9,019 nucleotides of DNA from Synechococcus sp. CO36386bin_37 (lineage in GTDB: Bacteria > Cyanobacteriota > Cyanobacteriia > PCC-6307 > Cyanobiaceae). The notes under the pieces were generated by a model, which did no database searches, was not told where the DNA came from, and worked only from the letters and a program-made list of their open reading frames with translations. The DNA is taken from assembly GCA_011525445.1 (NCBI GenBank), contig WTGE01000071.1, positions 1 through 9,019 on the forward strand, in the 5' to 3' direction. Below are positions 1 to 6,738 of the stretch, piece after piece (the first letter of the stretch is position 1; each line of letters starts with the position of its first letter). A program made the position numbers and the translations under genes.

Positions 1-877
1 CCTCAAGGTTTTCGGTGGGGCCGCCGGGGATCATGTCGCAGGCCTGGCGCAGGATTTTCAGTGACTGCCGCATCTCCTCGATGCGCACGCGATAGCGGGC
101 GAAGCAGTCGCCTTCTTTTTCGCAGGCCACGTTCCAATCGAAATCGTCGTAACACTCATAGTGATCGACCTTGCGGAGGTCCCAGGGGACACCAGAGGCG
201 CGCAGCATCGGACCTGACAAGCTCCAATTGATGGCCTCGTCCTTACCGATGACTCCAAGACCTTCAATACGGCGGCGGAAGATCGGATTGTTGGTGATGA
301 GTTTCTCGTACTCATCAATTTTGGGGCCGAACCAATCGCAGAAGTCCCGACACTTTTCCAACCAGCCCCAGGGCAAATCGGCGGCAACTCCCCCGATCCG
401 GAAGTAATTGTTATTGATGAGTCGCTGACCGGTGGCCGCTTCCCACAGGTCGTAGATCATCTCCCGTTCGCGGAAGATATAGAAAAAGGGAGTCTGAGCA
501 CCGACGTCAGCGAGGAATGGGCCAAGCCAAAGGAGGTGATTGGCAATCCTGTTGAGCTCCAACATCAGAACTCGGATATAGCTTGCTCTTCTTGGAACAG
601 GGATGTCAGCGAGGCGCTCAGGGGCGTTGACCACAACGGCTTCGTAGAACATGCCAGCCGCGTAGTCCATACGACTCACGTAGGGCACGTACATCACATT
701 GGTGCGATTTTCGGCGATCTTTTCCATCCCCCGGTGGAGATAGCCGATCACCGGCTCGCAATCCACTACGTCTTCACCATCCAGGGTCACAACGAGCCTC
801 AAAACCCCATGCATGGAGGGGTGATGGGGGCCGAAGTTCACCACCATCGGCTCGGTGCGCGTTTCCAGCTGCGTCAT
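1..877 (-). CDS. ndhH: NAD(P)H-quinone oxidoreductase subunit H (NDH-1 49-kDa-type subunit), 3' end cut by window
   Basis: NdhH is a peripheral-arm subunit of the thylakoid NDH-1 complex, which takes electrons from ferredoxin and reduces plastoquinone in respiration, cyclic electron flow and CO2 uptake. Reading down from the ATG at 877-875, the protein begins [20 protein letters not shown] and shows the family hallmarks: the PHHPSMHG block near residues 17-24, the GYLHRGMEK block near 45-53, and conserved [27 protein letters not shown] and SGPMLRASG segments. 292 of roughly 394 family residues are visible; the C-terminal quarter lies left of the window. A TGA lies in frame seven codons upstream with no other ATG between, so the start is firm, although no strong Shine-Dalgarno precedes it. 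The gene is divergent from rsmH with only 45 bp between start codons. Identity is near certain from motifs; the ferredoxin-plastoquinone role is family knowledge. Confidence 0.97.
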   Translation of the reverse strand, partial: MTQLETRTEPMVVNFGPHHPSMHGVLRLVVTLDGEDVVDCEPVIGYLHRGMEKIAENRTNVMYVPYVSRMDYAAGMFYEAVVVNAPERLADIPVPRRASYIRVLMLELNRIANHLLWLGPFLADVGAQTPFFYIFREREMIYDLWEAATGQRLINNNYFRIGGVAADLPWGWLEKCRDFCDWFGPKIDEYEKLITNNPIFRRRIEGLGVIGKDEAINWSLSGPMLRASGVPWDLRKVDHYECYDDFDWNVACEKEGDCFARYRVRIEEMRQSLKILRQACDMIPGGPTENLE

Positions 878-911
878 GGTGAGCCGAAGATCATTTCATT
901 GTCAGGATCTT

Positions 912-919
912 AGGAAGGA
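912..919 (+). promoter_or_regulatory. Ribosome binding site of rsmH
   Basis: AGGAAGGA lies three bases before the ATG at 923; its first AGGA has a spacing of seven bases. It is the clearest Shine-Dalgarno in the window and fixes the rsmH start. Both the rsmH and ndhH promoters must lie in or near the 45-bp divergent gap 878-922; I could not pick convincing -35/-10 boxes there. Confidence 0.6.
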
Positions 920-922
920 CTG

Positions 923-1852
923 ATGCCCGATCACTCGCTGCAGTCTGCTCAGGGATTCAGCCACGTGCCCGTGTTGGCCAAAACGCTGGTGCAGGTTCTT
1001 GAGGATCAGCCTCGATCTCTTTGGCAGAATACGGTTGTGATCGATGCCACTTTGGGTGGTGGTGGTCACAGTGAGCTCATCCTGGAGGCCTTCACGGGCA
1101 TTCGTCTGATCGGGTTGGATCAGGACTCCACAGCGCGAGCTGCAGCTGCTTCACGTCTGGAGTGCTTCGCTGAGCGGCTAAAGATTGTGCCCACGAATTT
1201 CGCTGCGTTTGAACCGCTGGAACAGGCTTCTCTGGTGCTCGCGGATCTGGGGGTGAGCAGCCCTCAGTTGGATGTGGCTTCCAGGGGCTTCAGCTTCCGT
1301 TTGGATGGTCCGCTGGACATGCGCATGAACCCTGAGGCTGGTGGTGAAACTGCGGCGGACATGATCGAGCGGCTGGAGGAGAATGTTCTGGCAGACCTGA
1401 TTTATGGCTTTGGTGAGGAGCGTCTCTCACGCAGGATTGCCCGGCGGATCAAGACGGATCTCAAGACGCAGGGGGCCTACTCCGGCACGGCCGCTTTGGC
1501 CTATGCCGTAGCGGGTTGCTATCCACCGAAGGCGCGGCGAGGAAGGATTCATCCTGCGACGCGAACGTTTCAGGCCCTGCGGATTGCGGTGAACGATGAA
1601 TTGGGCGTGTTGGACCGATTGCTGCAGGTTGCGCCTGGATGGCTGAAGCCTGACGGCTTGTTGGCGATCATCAGTTTCCATTCACTCGAGGATCGTCGGG
1701 TCAAGACGGCCTTTCTTCAGGATGAAAGACTCGAGCGGATCACGCGCAAGCCTTTGGTGGCAACCGAGCAGGAGCAGACAGACAACCCCCGGAGCCGCAG
1801 CGCGAAACTGAGAGTGGCGCGTCGGCGGTGCATGGCTCAGTCCCAGTCATGA
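923..1852 (+). CDS. rsmH: 16S rRNA (cytosine1402-N4)-methyltransferase RsmH (MraW)
   Basis: RsmH uses S-adenosylmethionine to methylate N4 of C1402 in the 16S rRNA decoding centre, tuning P-site function. The 309-residue length is normal. Visible family blocks are HVPVLAKTL (14-22), the SAM loop [10 protein letters not shown] (41-50), GLDQD (64-68), [12 protein letters not shown] (106-117) followed by [32 protein letters not shown] (162-176), [18 protein letters not shown] (210-227), [12 protein letters not shown] (250-261) and the basic tail PRSRSAKLR (289-297). The ATG at 923 has a strong Shine-Dalgarno. In many bacteria this gene sits in the division and cell wall cluster with mraZ and ftsL; here it is divergent from ndhH and followed by a DUF456 gene whose ATG overlaps its TGA (ATGA). 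Identity is from conserved motifs; co-transcription with the next gene is inferred from the overlap. Confidence 0.97.
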   Translation: MPDHSLQSAQGFSHVPVLAKTLVQVLEDQPRSLWQNTVVIDATLGGGGHSELILEAFTGIRLIGLDQDSTARAAAASRLECFAERLKIVPTNFAAFEPLEQASLVLADLGVSSPQLDVASRGFSFRLDGPLDMRMNPEAGGETAADMIERLEENVLADLIYGFGEERLSRRIARRIKTDLKTQGAYSGTAALAYAVAGCYPPKARRGRIHPATRTFQALRIAVNDELGVLDRLLQVAPGWLKPDGLLAIISFHSLEDRRVKTAFLQDERLERITRKPLVATEQEQTDNPRSRSAKLRVARRRCMAQSQS

Positions 1853-2397
1853 GCATGGAGTGGAATCCAGATGGGCTGTGGTGGGTCGCTCTGCTGGTGC
1901 AGTTGCTGTCGATTCCAGGAACTCTCCTTCCCATCCTGCCTGGTCTCATCTGGCTGCCGCTCGGCAGCTTGCTCTGGGTGGTCGCTGTTGGCTGGGCACA
2001 AGCCTGGCCTGAGCTTCTTGTCGCGCTCGTGTTGTTTGGTCTTGGCTTTGTTGCCGATCTGTTGGCTCTGGGGCTGGCCTCAGTGCGACTCAAGGCCAGT
2101 CGTTGGTCCGCTGCAGGTGCGGGAGTGGGGTTGCTCCTGGGGGTGCTGGGCTTACTCCCGGCTCTTCCCTTTGGAGGGCCTCTTCTTGGCGCTTTGCTGG
2201 GCCCCTGGCTGGGAGCGCTGGTGGTGGAGACATGGATCACAACGAAGCCACCCCGGAATTTGGGATGGCTTGAGGCGTTGCGCCAGGGATCGATTGTTGG
2301 CCTGGCGGTTGTAGCCGGGCTTCTGATCAGTCGCCTGGCTCAATTTGTGCTGGCTTTACTTGGAATTGCCGCCTTTATTGGTCTTAGTTCTTACTAA
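1849..2397 (+). CDS. DUF456 family integral membrane protein
   Basis: This is a 182-residue, almost entirely hydrophobic protein. It carries the DUF456 signatures: [10 protein letters not shown] near residues 23-32, an Asp/Ala-Gly-rich segment [13 protein letters not shown] (66-78), the Gly-rich helix pair [20 protein letters not shown] (90-109) and [18 protein letters not shown] (110-127). Four to five membrane segments are expected at about 11-30, 33-50, 55-78, 90-126 and 146-178. I chose the ATG at 1849 because it overlaps the rsmH stop as ATGA, the usual sign of translational coupling; a GTG at 1828 and an ATG at 1855 are alternatives. The molecular role of DUF456 is not established as far as I know, and I infer none. 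The last 14 bp overlap the convergent membrane gene on the other strand. Confidence 0.9.
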   Translation: MSMEWNPDGLWWVALLVQLLSIPGTLLPILPGLIWLPLGSLLWVVAVGWAQAWPELLVALVLFGLGFVADLLALGLASVRLKASRWSAAGAGVGLLLGVLGLLPALPFGGPLLGALLGPWLGALVVETWITTKPPRNLGWLEALRQGSIVGLAVVAGLLISRLAQFVLALLGIAAFIGLSSY

Positions 2398-3142
2398 TAA
2401 AACCGGTTTGGTCGTTGTGGCCAAACAGTTGTCGATATGCCGCTGTTGAGATGCAAATCACCAGGGGACTCGCCACAAGCAGACCAACCCCATTCAGGAG
2501 CAATCCGATACCCAGAATCATCACTTCAACGATCAGAAGCAGCAGCATCCAGAACCAACTGGGATCCACAACCCTTCGCCCTCGCCGGATGTTTTGAAGA
2601 GGATTTCCGTCTTCCAGGATCGCGATAAGGGGGAGAAACTTCTGATTCACTCCCAGATAGATGAAAATGATGCCTGCAACGAGCGCAGGGATCACGGCTA
2701 AAGCCTGATTGATCTGAAACAGACCGGTACCCAGGGCCAGGGCAAGGAAAGCAATGACCGCGAGTATTACAGCCAAGACCAGCTGATTGACGAACAGGCG
2801 TCCTGCGGCTGGCCCGTCCCATCCCGTGAGGTCTCCAAAGGTGGGTTGATGACCACTGAGTGATTTCCACGCTCCGCGGATGAGCCCAGTCACGGCCCAG
2901 AGGCTGATCACGGTGCTACCCACAACAGCGATGATCATGAGCAACATTGTGACCCCATTGAAGCTGGTGTCGGTCGACGATCGGAGAGCGGCCGTATGAC
3001 TGATGACTTGGAAAATCAGACCCAATCCCCCTGAAAGCAGGGTGAACAGGACAAAGGGGACAGGGGCTTTGGTAAATCCAGACCACCCATCTTCGATGGC
3101 TTGAAGCACATGCAGTCGGCTGTTCCCCGGTGTGTCGCTCAT
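2384..3142 (-). CDS. Polytopic membrane protein of unknown function
   Basis: I do not recognise this 252-residue protein by name. After a soluble N-terminus with LHVLQAIEDGWSGF (10-23) it has about six hydrophobic segments, near 29-49, 65-89, 118-140, 147-165, 195-216 and 217-234. The loops contain a charged stretch GNPLQNIRRGRRVVDPSWFW (179-198). Topology and the loop pattern recall the DUF975 and glycerophosphodiester-phosphodiesterase membrane-domain type of proteins, but this is only resemblance. The coding signal is good: an uninterrupted frame, sensible hydrophobic periodicity and an ATG start at 3142. It lies 55 bp downstream of the cysteine desulfurase on the same strand and may be co-transcribed with it. 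Its 3' end overlaps the convergent DUF456 gene by 14 bp, and a hairpin lies inside its last codons. No function is proposed. Confidence 0.85.
   Translation of the reverse strand: MSDTPGNSRLHVLQAIEDGWSGFTKAPVPFVLFTLLSGGLGLIFQVISHTAALRSSTDTSFNGVTMLLMIIAVVGSTVISLWAVTGLIRGAWKSLSGHQPTFGDLTGWDGPAAGRLFVNQLVLAVILAVIAFLALALGTGLFQINQALAVIPALVAGIIFIYLGVNQKFLPLIAILEDGNPLQNIRRGRRVVDPSWFWMLLLLIVEVMILGIGLLLNGVGLLVASPLVICISTAAYRQLFGHNDQTGFISKN
2406..2426 (-). other. Terminator-like hairpin in the convergent overlap region
   Basis: The arms GTTTGGTC (2406-2413) and GGCCAAAC (2419-2426) pair over eight positions with one G-U wobble, around a five-base loop. Read on the minus strand the hairpin is followed by CGG and then TTTTATT, which is similar to but not a clean intrinsic terminator. 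It sits just before the stop codon of the minus-strand membrane gene and just past the stop of the plus-strand DUF456 gene, where no other terminator can fit. On the plus strand no T-run follows. A terminating role is therefore uncertain. Confidence 0.35.
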
Positions 3143-3197
3143 ATCTGGATTTCTGATGGAAGGCTTGGCTGGAAAGTAGCGAAACGCACCATTTTTT

Positions 3198-4379
3198 TCA
3201 GGCTTTATTGCGCAATTGGTCGATCACGTTGCTGATCGCCACAATGGCCTGGTTGATTTCGCCTTCCGTTGTGTCACGTCCCAGGCTGAGTCGCAGTGAG
3301 GCCTCAGCTTCCTGGCGGCTCCGTCCAAGCGCCATCAGGACGTGGGAGGGTTTGCCTCGACTGCAGGCCGAACCGCTGCTGCAGGACACGTGGGATTTCA
3401 GTGCACGATGCAGCTTGCTTCCAGATACACCTGGAACAGTGACGCTCAGGTTGTGCGGCAGTCGAGCTGTGGCACTTCCATTGAGAATCAAGTCGGGATC
3501 GTTGCGCTTCAAACCATCCCAGAGCCGGTTGCGCAGCATTTCAGTGCGCTCTCTGCGGCTGCCGAGGCGGTCCATGGCCAGTTCTGCCGCTTTGGCCAAT
3601 CCAATGATCAGCGGCACTGGCAAGGTGCCTGGTCGCAAACCTCGTTCCTGGCCTCCTCCCCATTGCAGTGGATCCATCTCCAGGTCTGGGTTGTGGATCA
3701 GGACCCCAATCCCTTTCGGCCCATTGAATTTGTGGGCGCTCAGGCTCAGTAAATCCGCTCCTAAGCAGGGAAGTTCGATAGGGATGTGACCGAAGGCCTG
3801 AGCGGCATCGCTGTGCAGTGTCACGCCTCGATTGCGGCAAAGCGCTGCGAGCTTTGCCAGAGGTTGAATCACACCGATTTCGTTGTTGGCCAGCATCACA
3901 CTCGCCATCACTGTGTCGTCTGTGATGGCTTCTTCAAGCTTTTCGGGATTCAGAAGGCCGTCCGGTTCTGGTGTCAACAGCGTCACTTGGAAGCCCTCTC
4001 TCTTCAACTGCTGCAAGGGATCGAGTACGGCGTGATGCTCACTCAGCATGCTGATCAGATGCCCAGGCTTGCCCCTCGCACGGGCCCTGGCGCGTGCATG
4101 GCCAAGCAGAGCGATGTTGTTGGCCTCAGTGGCCCCACTGGTGAAAATCAGTTGCTCGGTGTTGCATCCCAGGTAGTTACTAATTTGTTCTCTGGCGACT
4201 TCCACGGCTGCAGAAGCCGTCAATCCAAGACGATGCTGACGGCTCGAAGGATTGCCCCATTGCAGAGTCCACCAAGGATCCATCGCCTTCACCACTTCTG
4301 GGTGGCAAGGCGTCGTGGCTTGATGGTCGAGAGCAATGGGTTGCGCTCGATTCGATGCGGTGCTGGGACTTGGCAGCAT
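3198..4379 (-). CDS. iscS: Cysteine desulfurase, NifS/IscS family group I
   Basis: This PLP enzyme removes sulfur from L-cysteine as an enzyme-bound persulfide, supplying Fe-S clusters, thiolated tRNA and other sulfur acceptors in the cytoplasm. At 393 residues it has standard length. Visible motifs are ALDHQATTP (16-24), SGATEANNIALLGH (81-94), SEHHAVLDPL (113-122), ANNEIGVIQPLA (164-175), HSDAAQAFG (189-197), SAHKFNGPKGIGVL with the PLP-binding Lys217 (214-227), GGGQERGLRPGT (241-252) and CSSGSACS with catalytic Cys339 (333-340). The long flexible-loop context of the Cys and the SSGSAC form mark group I (NifS/IscS) rather than SufS. No iscU, iscA or suf gene is adjacent. A small Ala-Arg repeat, ARARARAR, occurs at 95-102. 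The gene is divergent from the small secreted protein with a 24-bp gap containing a dyad, and may be transcribed with the membrane gene 55 bp downstream. The choice of iscS over nifS as name is conventional. Confidence 0.95.
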   Translation of the reverse strand: MLPSPSTASNRAQPIALDHQATTPCHPEVVKAMDPWWTLQWGNPSSRQHRLGLTASAAVEVAREQISNYLGCNTEQLIFTSGATEANNIALLGHARARARARGKPGHLISMLSEHHAVLDPLQQLKREGFQVTLLTPEPDGLLNPEKLEEAITDDTVMASVMLANNEIGVIQPLAKLAALCRNRGVTLHSDAAQAFGHIPIELPCLGADLLSLSAHKFNGPKGIGVLIHNPDLEMDPLQWGGGQERGLRPGTLPVPLIIGLAKAAELAMDRLGSRRERTEMLRNRLWDGLKRNDPDLILNGSATARLPHNLSVTVPGVSGSKLHRALKSHVSCSSGSACSRGKPSHVLMALGRSRQEAEASLRLSLGRDTTEGEINQAIVAISNVIDQLRNKA

Positions 4380-4381
4380 GG

Positions 4382-4394
4382 CGTCAGTCTGACG
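4382..4394. promoter_or_regulatory. Perfect 13-bp inverted repeat in the divergent gap (candidate operator)
   Basis: CGTCAG (4382-4387), a single central T, and CTGACG (4389-4394) form a perfect dyad. It occupies over half of the 24 bp between the start codons of the cysteine desulfurase and the small secreted protein. A one-base loop rules out an RNA hairpin of the same pairing, so if functional it would be a DNA site for a dimeric regulator. No -10 box is evident in the gap, so promoters probably lie inside the opposing coding regions. The role is inference; such a dyad can arise by chance. Confidence 0.35.
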
Positions 4395-4403
4395 ACCTCT
4401 GCA

Positions 4404-4919
4404 ATGCGAGCGGCTTATGGGATCACAACCCTGAGTTTGTTGTTGATCAGCGTTGGCCAGCCCGTCATGGCCGAGAAATCCCTGCGCGAAAAAGTGCTGG
4501 AGCAGATGCGGGCCTCACGCCCTCCTGATCTGGTTGTGCTTGAACAAGCTGACAATGGAGTCAACTCCATGCTGGGCATCTTCGCGATTGGGACGGATTC
4601 AGCGGATCCGTCCATCAGGCGTTACAAGCTTTGGAGGGAATCCTCAGAAAACCTGATTATTCCTACAGAGTCAGTGAACTGCAGCAGGACTGAGCCCATG
4701 CGGGTGACGCGTGATAAGACGGCGATGTATCTGAATCGTCTCAATCCCGGAGGTCTGATCACGCCTTCGAACAGGGAGCATCACCTGGTTTGGTGGGCTG
4801 CCTGTGAACCCGATCAGGCGGGGACTGATCCTGCCTTGATGAAAGGTTTAGCGAGAAAATTAGGTTATTCAACCCTCCTGATGGAATCCCAGGAGGTGTT
4901 GCGGTTGCCAAATCGATAA
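4404..4919 (+). CDS. Small secreted protein of unknown function, with Sec signal peptide
   Basis: This 171-residue protein is not recognised. I place the start at the ATG at 4404 because it begins a textbook signal peptide: MRAAYG, a hydrophobic core ITTLSLLLISVG, and a VMA-EK cleavage site after residue 23. The same frame stays open far upstream, but there it is antisense to the cysteine desulfurase. The mature part is about 148 residues, mixed charge, with exactly two cysteines (C93 in SVNCSRTEP, C134 in WWAACEPDQ), which could form a disulfide in the periplasm. A Trp-rich HHLVWWAACEP block (126-136) and a C-terminal RKLGYSTLLMESQEVLRLP segment are the most distinctive stretches. It ends 33 bp before the response regulator on the same strand. 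Periplasmic location is inferred from the signal; function is unknown. Confidence 0.8.
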   Translation: MRAAYGITTLSLLLISVGQPVMAEKSLREKVLEQMRASRPPDLVVLEQADNGVNSMLGIFAIGTDSADPSIRRYKLWRESSENLIIPTESVNCSRTEPMRVTRDKTAMYLNRLNPGGLITPSNREHHLVWWAACEPDQAGTDPALMKGLARKLGYSTLLMESQEVLRLPNR

Positions 4920-4938
4920 CGCCTTTAGATTTCACCCA

Positions 4939-4946
4939 GACATGTC
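4939..4946. promoter_or_regulatory. Short palindrome before the response regulator start
   Basis: GACATGTC is a perfect 8-bp palindrome, flanked by CCC on the left (after one unpaired A) and GGG on the right, giving an imperfect 15-base dyad at 4935-4949. It lies 6 bp before the ATG at 4953, inside the only gap (33 bp) between the small secreted protein and the regulator. It could be an autoregulatory site or chance. Confidence 0.2.
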
Positions 4947-4952
4947 GGGTCC

Positions 4953-5663
4953 ATGACGGATAGCCCAAGCGAGGTACTTCCGAGGTTGTTACTCGTTGAT
5001 GACGAGCCGGGTTTGCGTTCTGCTGTTCAGGCCTACTTGGAGGACGAGGGGTTTGACGTCACAACGGCCGAGGATGGTGAAGAAGGGTTCAGGAAAGCCC
5101 AGCAGATGTTGCCTGATCTGGTCATCAGCGATGTGATGATGCCCCGGCTTGATGGCTATGGCTTGCTCCGCAAGCTCCGTGAAGACGAACGCCTGGGTGG
5201 AACACCCGTCATTTTTTTAACGGCCAAAGGAATGACGGCGGATCGCACCCAGGGTTATCTCGCCGGTGTGGATGACTACATCCCGAAGCCATTTGACCCT
5301 GATGAACTCGTGGCCCGGGTTCGGAATGTTGCACAACGTCAGCAGCGCTTGCTGCAGGAGGCAGCACGGTTTGCTGATACGGATATGGGCCAGATGGCCA
5401 AGCAGATCACGGAAATTCGTTCACTTCTGGCTCAGGCGGATGCATTGCCGAATCAAGAACAGGTCCAACACAGCTTCACGCCTCGTGAGGCCAGCGTCTT
5501 GCAGCTTGTGGCTGAGGGCTTGATGAATAAAGAAATCGCCCGCCAGCTTGAAACGTCCATTCGCAACGTGGAGAAGTACGTCAGCAGGTTGTTCATCAAA
5601 ACGGAAACCTCAAGCCGCACCGAGCTAGTGCGTTATGCGCTTCAGCACCATCTCGTGACTTGA
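4953..5663 (+). CDS. Two-component response regulator, REC-LuxR (NarL/FixJ type, Ycf29-like)
   Basis: This is a 236-residue cytoplasmic transcription regulator. The receiver domain (about 10-127) has the acidic pair D16-D17 in LLLVDDEPG, phospho-acceptor Asp60 in VISDVMMPRLDG, the switch Thr90 in IFLTAKGMT, and Lys112 in YIPKPFDPDEL. The block LTAKGMTADRTQGYLAG followed by PKPFDPDEL resembles the cyanobacterial and plastid Ycf29/TctD-type regulators. A linker rich in Gln, Leu and Arg (about 127-170) may be a short coiled coil. The C-terminal LuxR-type helix-turn-helix (174-236) shows FTPREASVLQLVAEGLMNKEIA and RNVEKYVSRLFIKTETSSR, where Leu/Val spacing and the Asn-Lys-Glu-Ile-Ala helix are typical. 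No histidine kinase is nearby, so the partner is elsewhere. The stop codon overlaps the next start by one base (TGATG), implying translational coupling with the pseudouridine synthase homologue. The Ycf29 label is from recalled motif similarity. Confidence 0.93.
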   Translation: MTDSPSEVLPRLLLVDDEPGLRSAVQAYLEDEGFDVTTAEDGEEGFRKAQQMLPDLVISDVMMPRLDGYGLLRKLREDERLGGTPVIFLTAKGMTADRTQGYLAGVDDYIPKPFDPDELVARVRNVAQRQQRLLQEAARFADTDMGQMAKQITEIRSLLAQADALPNQEQVQHSFTPREASVLQLVAEGLMNKEIARQLETSIRNVEKYVSRLFIKTETSSRTELVRYALQHHLVT

Positions 5664-6589
5664 TGGCCAATCCGGTTGGATGGCGGCCGGCGGCGTGGAA
5701 CAACGGATGGACTTATCAAGATCGCGTTCAAACGGCAGAACACGGGGTCAGGATCAGTTGCATGCTGGCGCGGCGTCACCGTCATTCTTCGCAATCGATC
5801 TGGCAGAAGCGTCTGGCGGGCGGAGAAATCACCCTGAACGCTTTGCCCTGTCTCCAGGATGTTCAGGTTTCAAAGGGAGACTGGATTTCATGGACCCGTC
5901 CCCCTTGGCTGGAGGCTGCTATTCCCGATCAGTGGGATGTCATTCACGACGATGGCGACCTGCTGGTGATCAACAAGCCTTCGGGGTTGCCTGTGATGCC
6001 CGGTGGTGGCTTCCTGCGCCACACGCTTACGGCCTTGCTCGAACCCACTGGTGCCCGGCCGGCCCACCGCTTGGGGCGGTTCACCTCCGGCCTGCAGGTG
6101 TGTGCCCGCACGCCGCAAACCCGTGCCCTGTGGTCGAGGCAGTTCCGGCCGGAGGGAAGTTGCCGCAAGGTGTACCAGGCCTGGAGCCATCGCGTGCCGG
6201 GGTTGGAGTTGGGGCAGTTGTTGAAGGTGAGCAATGATGTGGTGGAGAGGCCCCATCCGCTGCTGGGTTGGATCTGGGGGCCTGAACCGCTTGAGGAAGG
6301 GCCGATCCGTAAACGACTCTCAGCCCACTCTGAGCTGGAGCTGTTGGAGCGCAAGGCGGAGGGCGATCGTTTGCAGGTGACGATCACCACCGGGCGGCCG
6401 CATCAGATCCGTATTCATCTGGCGCAGCTGGGCAGCCCGCTGCTGGGGGATCCGCTCTATTTGTTTCAGGGCGAAGTTTCGGCCCAAGCAACCCCAGGGG
6501 ATGGCGGGTACCGCTTGCATGCGTGGAGGTTGAAAACAGAAGGGTTGGCACTGCAGTGTTCTCTTTCCCCTGATTGGGGGATTGTTTGA
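5663..6589 (+). CDS. RluA-family RNA pseudouridine synthase homologue with an altered catalytic motif
   Basis: RluA-type enzymes isomerise specific uridines of rRNA or tRNA to pseudouridine. This 308-residue protein has an S4-like RNA-binding segment near residues 28-60 (GVRISCMLARRHRH, then KRLAGGEITLN), the entry motif LLVINKPSGLPVMPGGGF (100-117), HRLGRFTSGLQVCART (135-150) and the C-terminal TTGRPHQIRIHLAQLGSPLL plus GDPLY block (242-266). The canonical family motif is HRLD-x-x-TSG with Asp as catalytic residue; here position 138 is Gly (codon GGG at 6074-6076). The rest of the fold appears intact, so the gene is not decaying in an obvious way. I chose the ATG at 5663, which shares one base with the regulator stop; a TTG at 5660 is possible. 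Specificity for rRNA or tRNA cannot be told from sequence. It may belong to a subfamily with a displaced or dispensable Asp, or be an RNA-binding protein without activity. Confidence 0.9.
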   Translation: MANPVGWRPAAWNNGWTYQDRVQTAEHGVRISCMLARRHRHSSQSIWQKRLAGGEITLNALPCLQDVQVSKGDWISWTRPPWLEAAIPDQWDVIHDDGDLLVINKPSGLPVMPGGGFLRHTLTALLEPTGARPAHRLGRFTSGLQVCARTPQTRALWSRQFRPEGSCRKVYQAWSHRVPGLELGQLLKVSNDVVERPHPLLGWIWGPEPLEEGPIRKRLSAHSELELLERKAEGDRLQVTITTGRPHQIRIHLAQLGSPLLGDPLYLFQGEVSAQATPGDGGYRLHAWRLKTEGLALQCSLSPDWGIV

Positions 6590-6738
6590 GTTGCAGAAAG
6601 TCCTCGCCTTAGGGGTATTGAACTTTAAATCTTGTTTTGTTGAATTCATATTTGGTCGCATTTGTATCAAGTTCTTGTGCCTTTCTCAGCGGAATTTCAG
6701 AAACAATGTTGCTTGAGTTTTTAAGGTTTTAAAACGAG
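6590..6738. other. A+T-rich intergenic region upstream of the CBM2/GH18 gene
   Basis: This is the longest non-coding gap of the window, 149 bp, visibly richer in A and T than the flanking genes. No convincing intrinsic terminator follows the pseudouridine synthase homologue. A weak promoter reading is TTGAAT (6640-6645) with TGTATC (6663-6668) at 17-bp spacing. An eight-codon mini-ORF, ATG at 6706 to TAA at 6730-6732, is in the same frame as the large downstream gene. A 10-bp palindrome GTTTTAAAAC spans 6726-6735. AAGG at 6723-6726 is the only Shine-Dalgarno-like element, 12 bases before the TTG at 6739. Confidence 0.5.

Noticed and set aside
536..913. Plus-strand ORF of 125 codons rich in His
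   Set aside because: It is antisense to ndhH, which has unambiguous conserved motifs; the His codons mirror the ndhH reading frame.
1828..1848. GTG start for the DUF456 protein seven codons upstream
   Set aside because: The ATG at 1849 gives the typical ATGA overlap; the extra residues add no family feature.
4078..4102. Arg-Ala alternating stretch in the cysteine desulfurase as a possible insertion
   Set aside because: It is short, in frame and in a variable surface region; the protein has normal total length and all motifs.
3786..4403. Long upstream extension of the secreted protein frame, antisense to the cysteine desulfurase
   Set aside because: It is a shadow of a well-supported gene on the other strand; the signal peptide beginning at 4404 marks the true start.
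6320..6670. Minus-strand ORF crossing the end of the pseudouridine synthase homologue
   Set aside because: It is mostly antisense to conserved motifs of the plus-strand gene and has no recognisable protein pattern.
6590..6738. Small RNA or riboswitch in the intergenic gap
   Set aside because: No stable multi-stem structure, rho-independent terminator or recognisable aptamer motif was found by eye.
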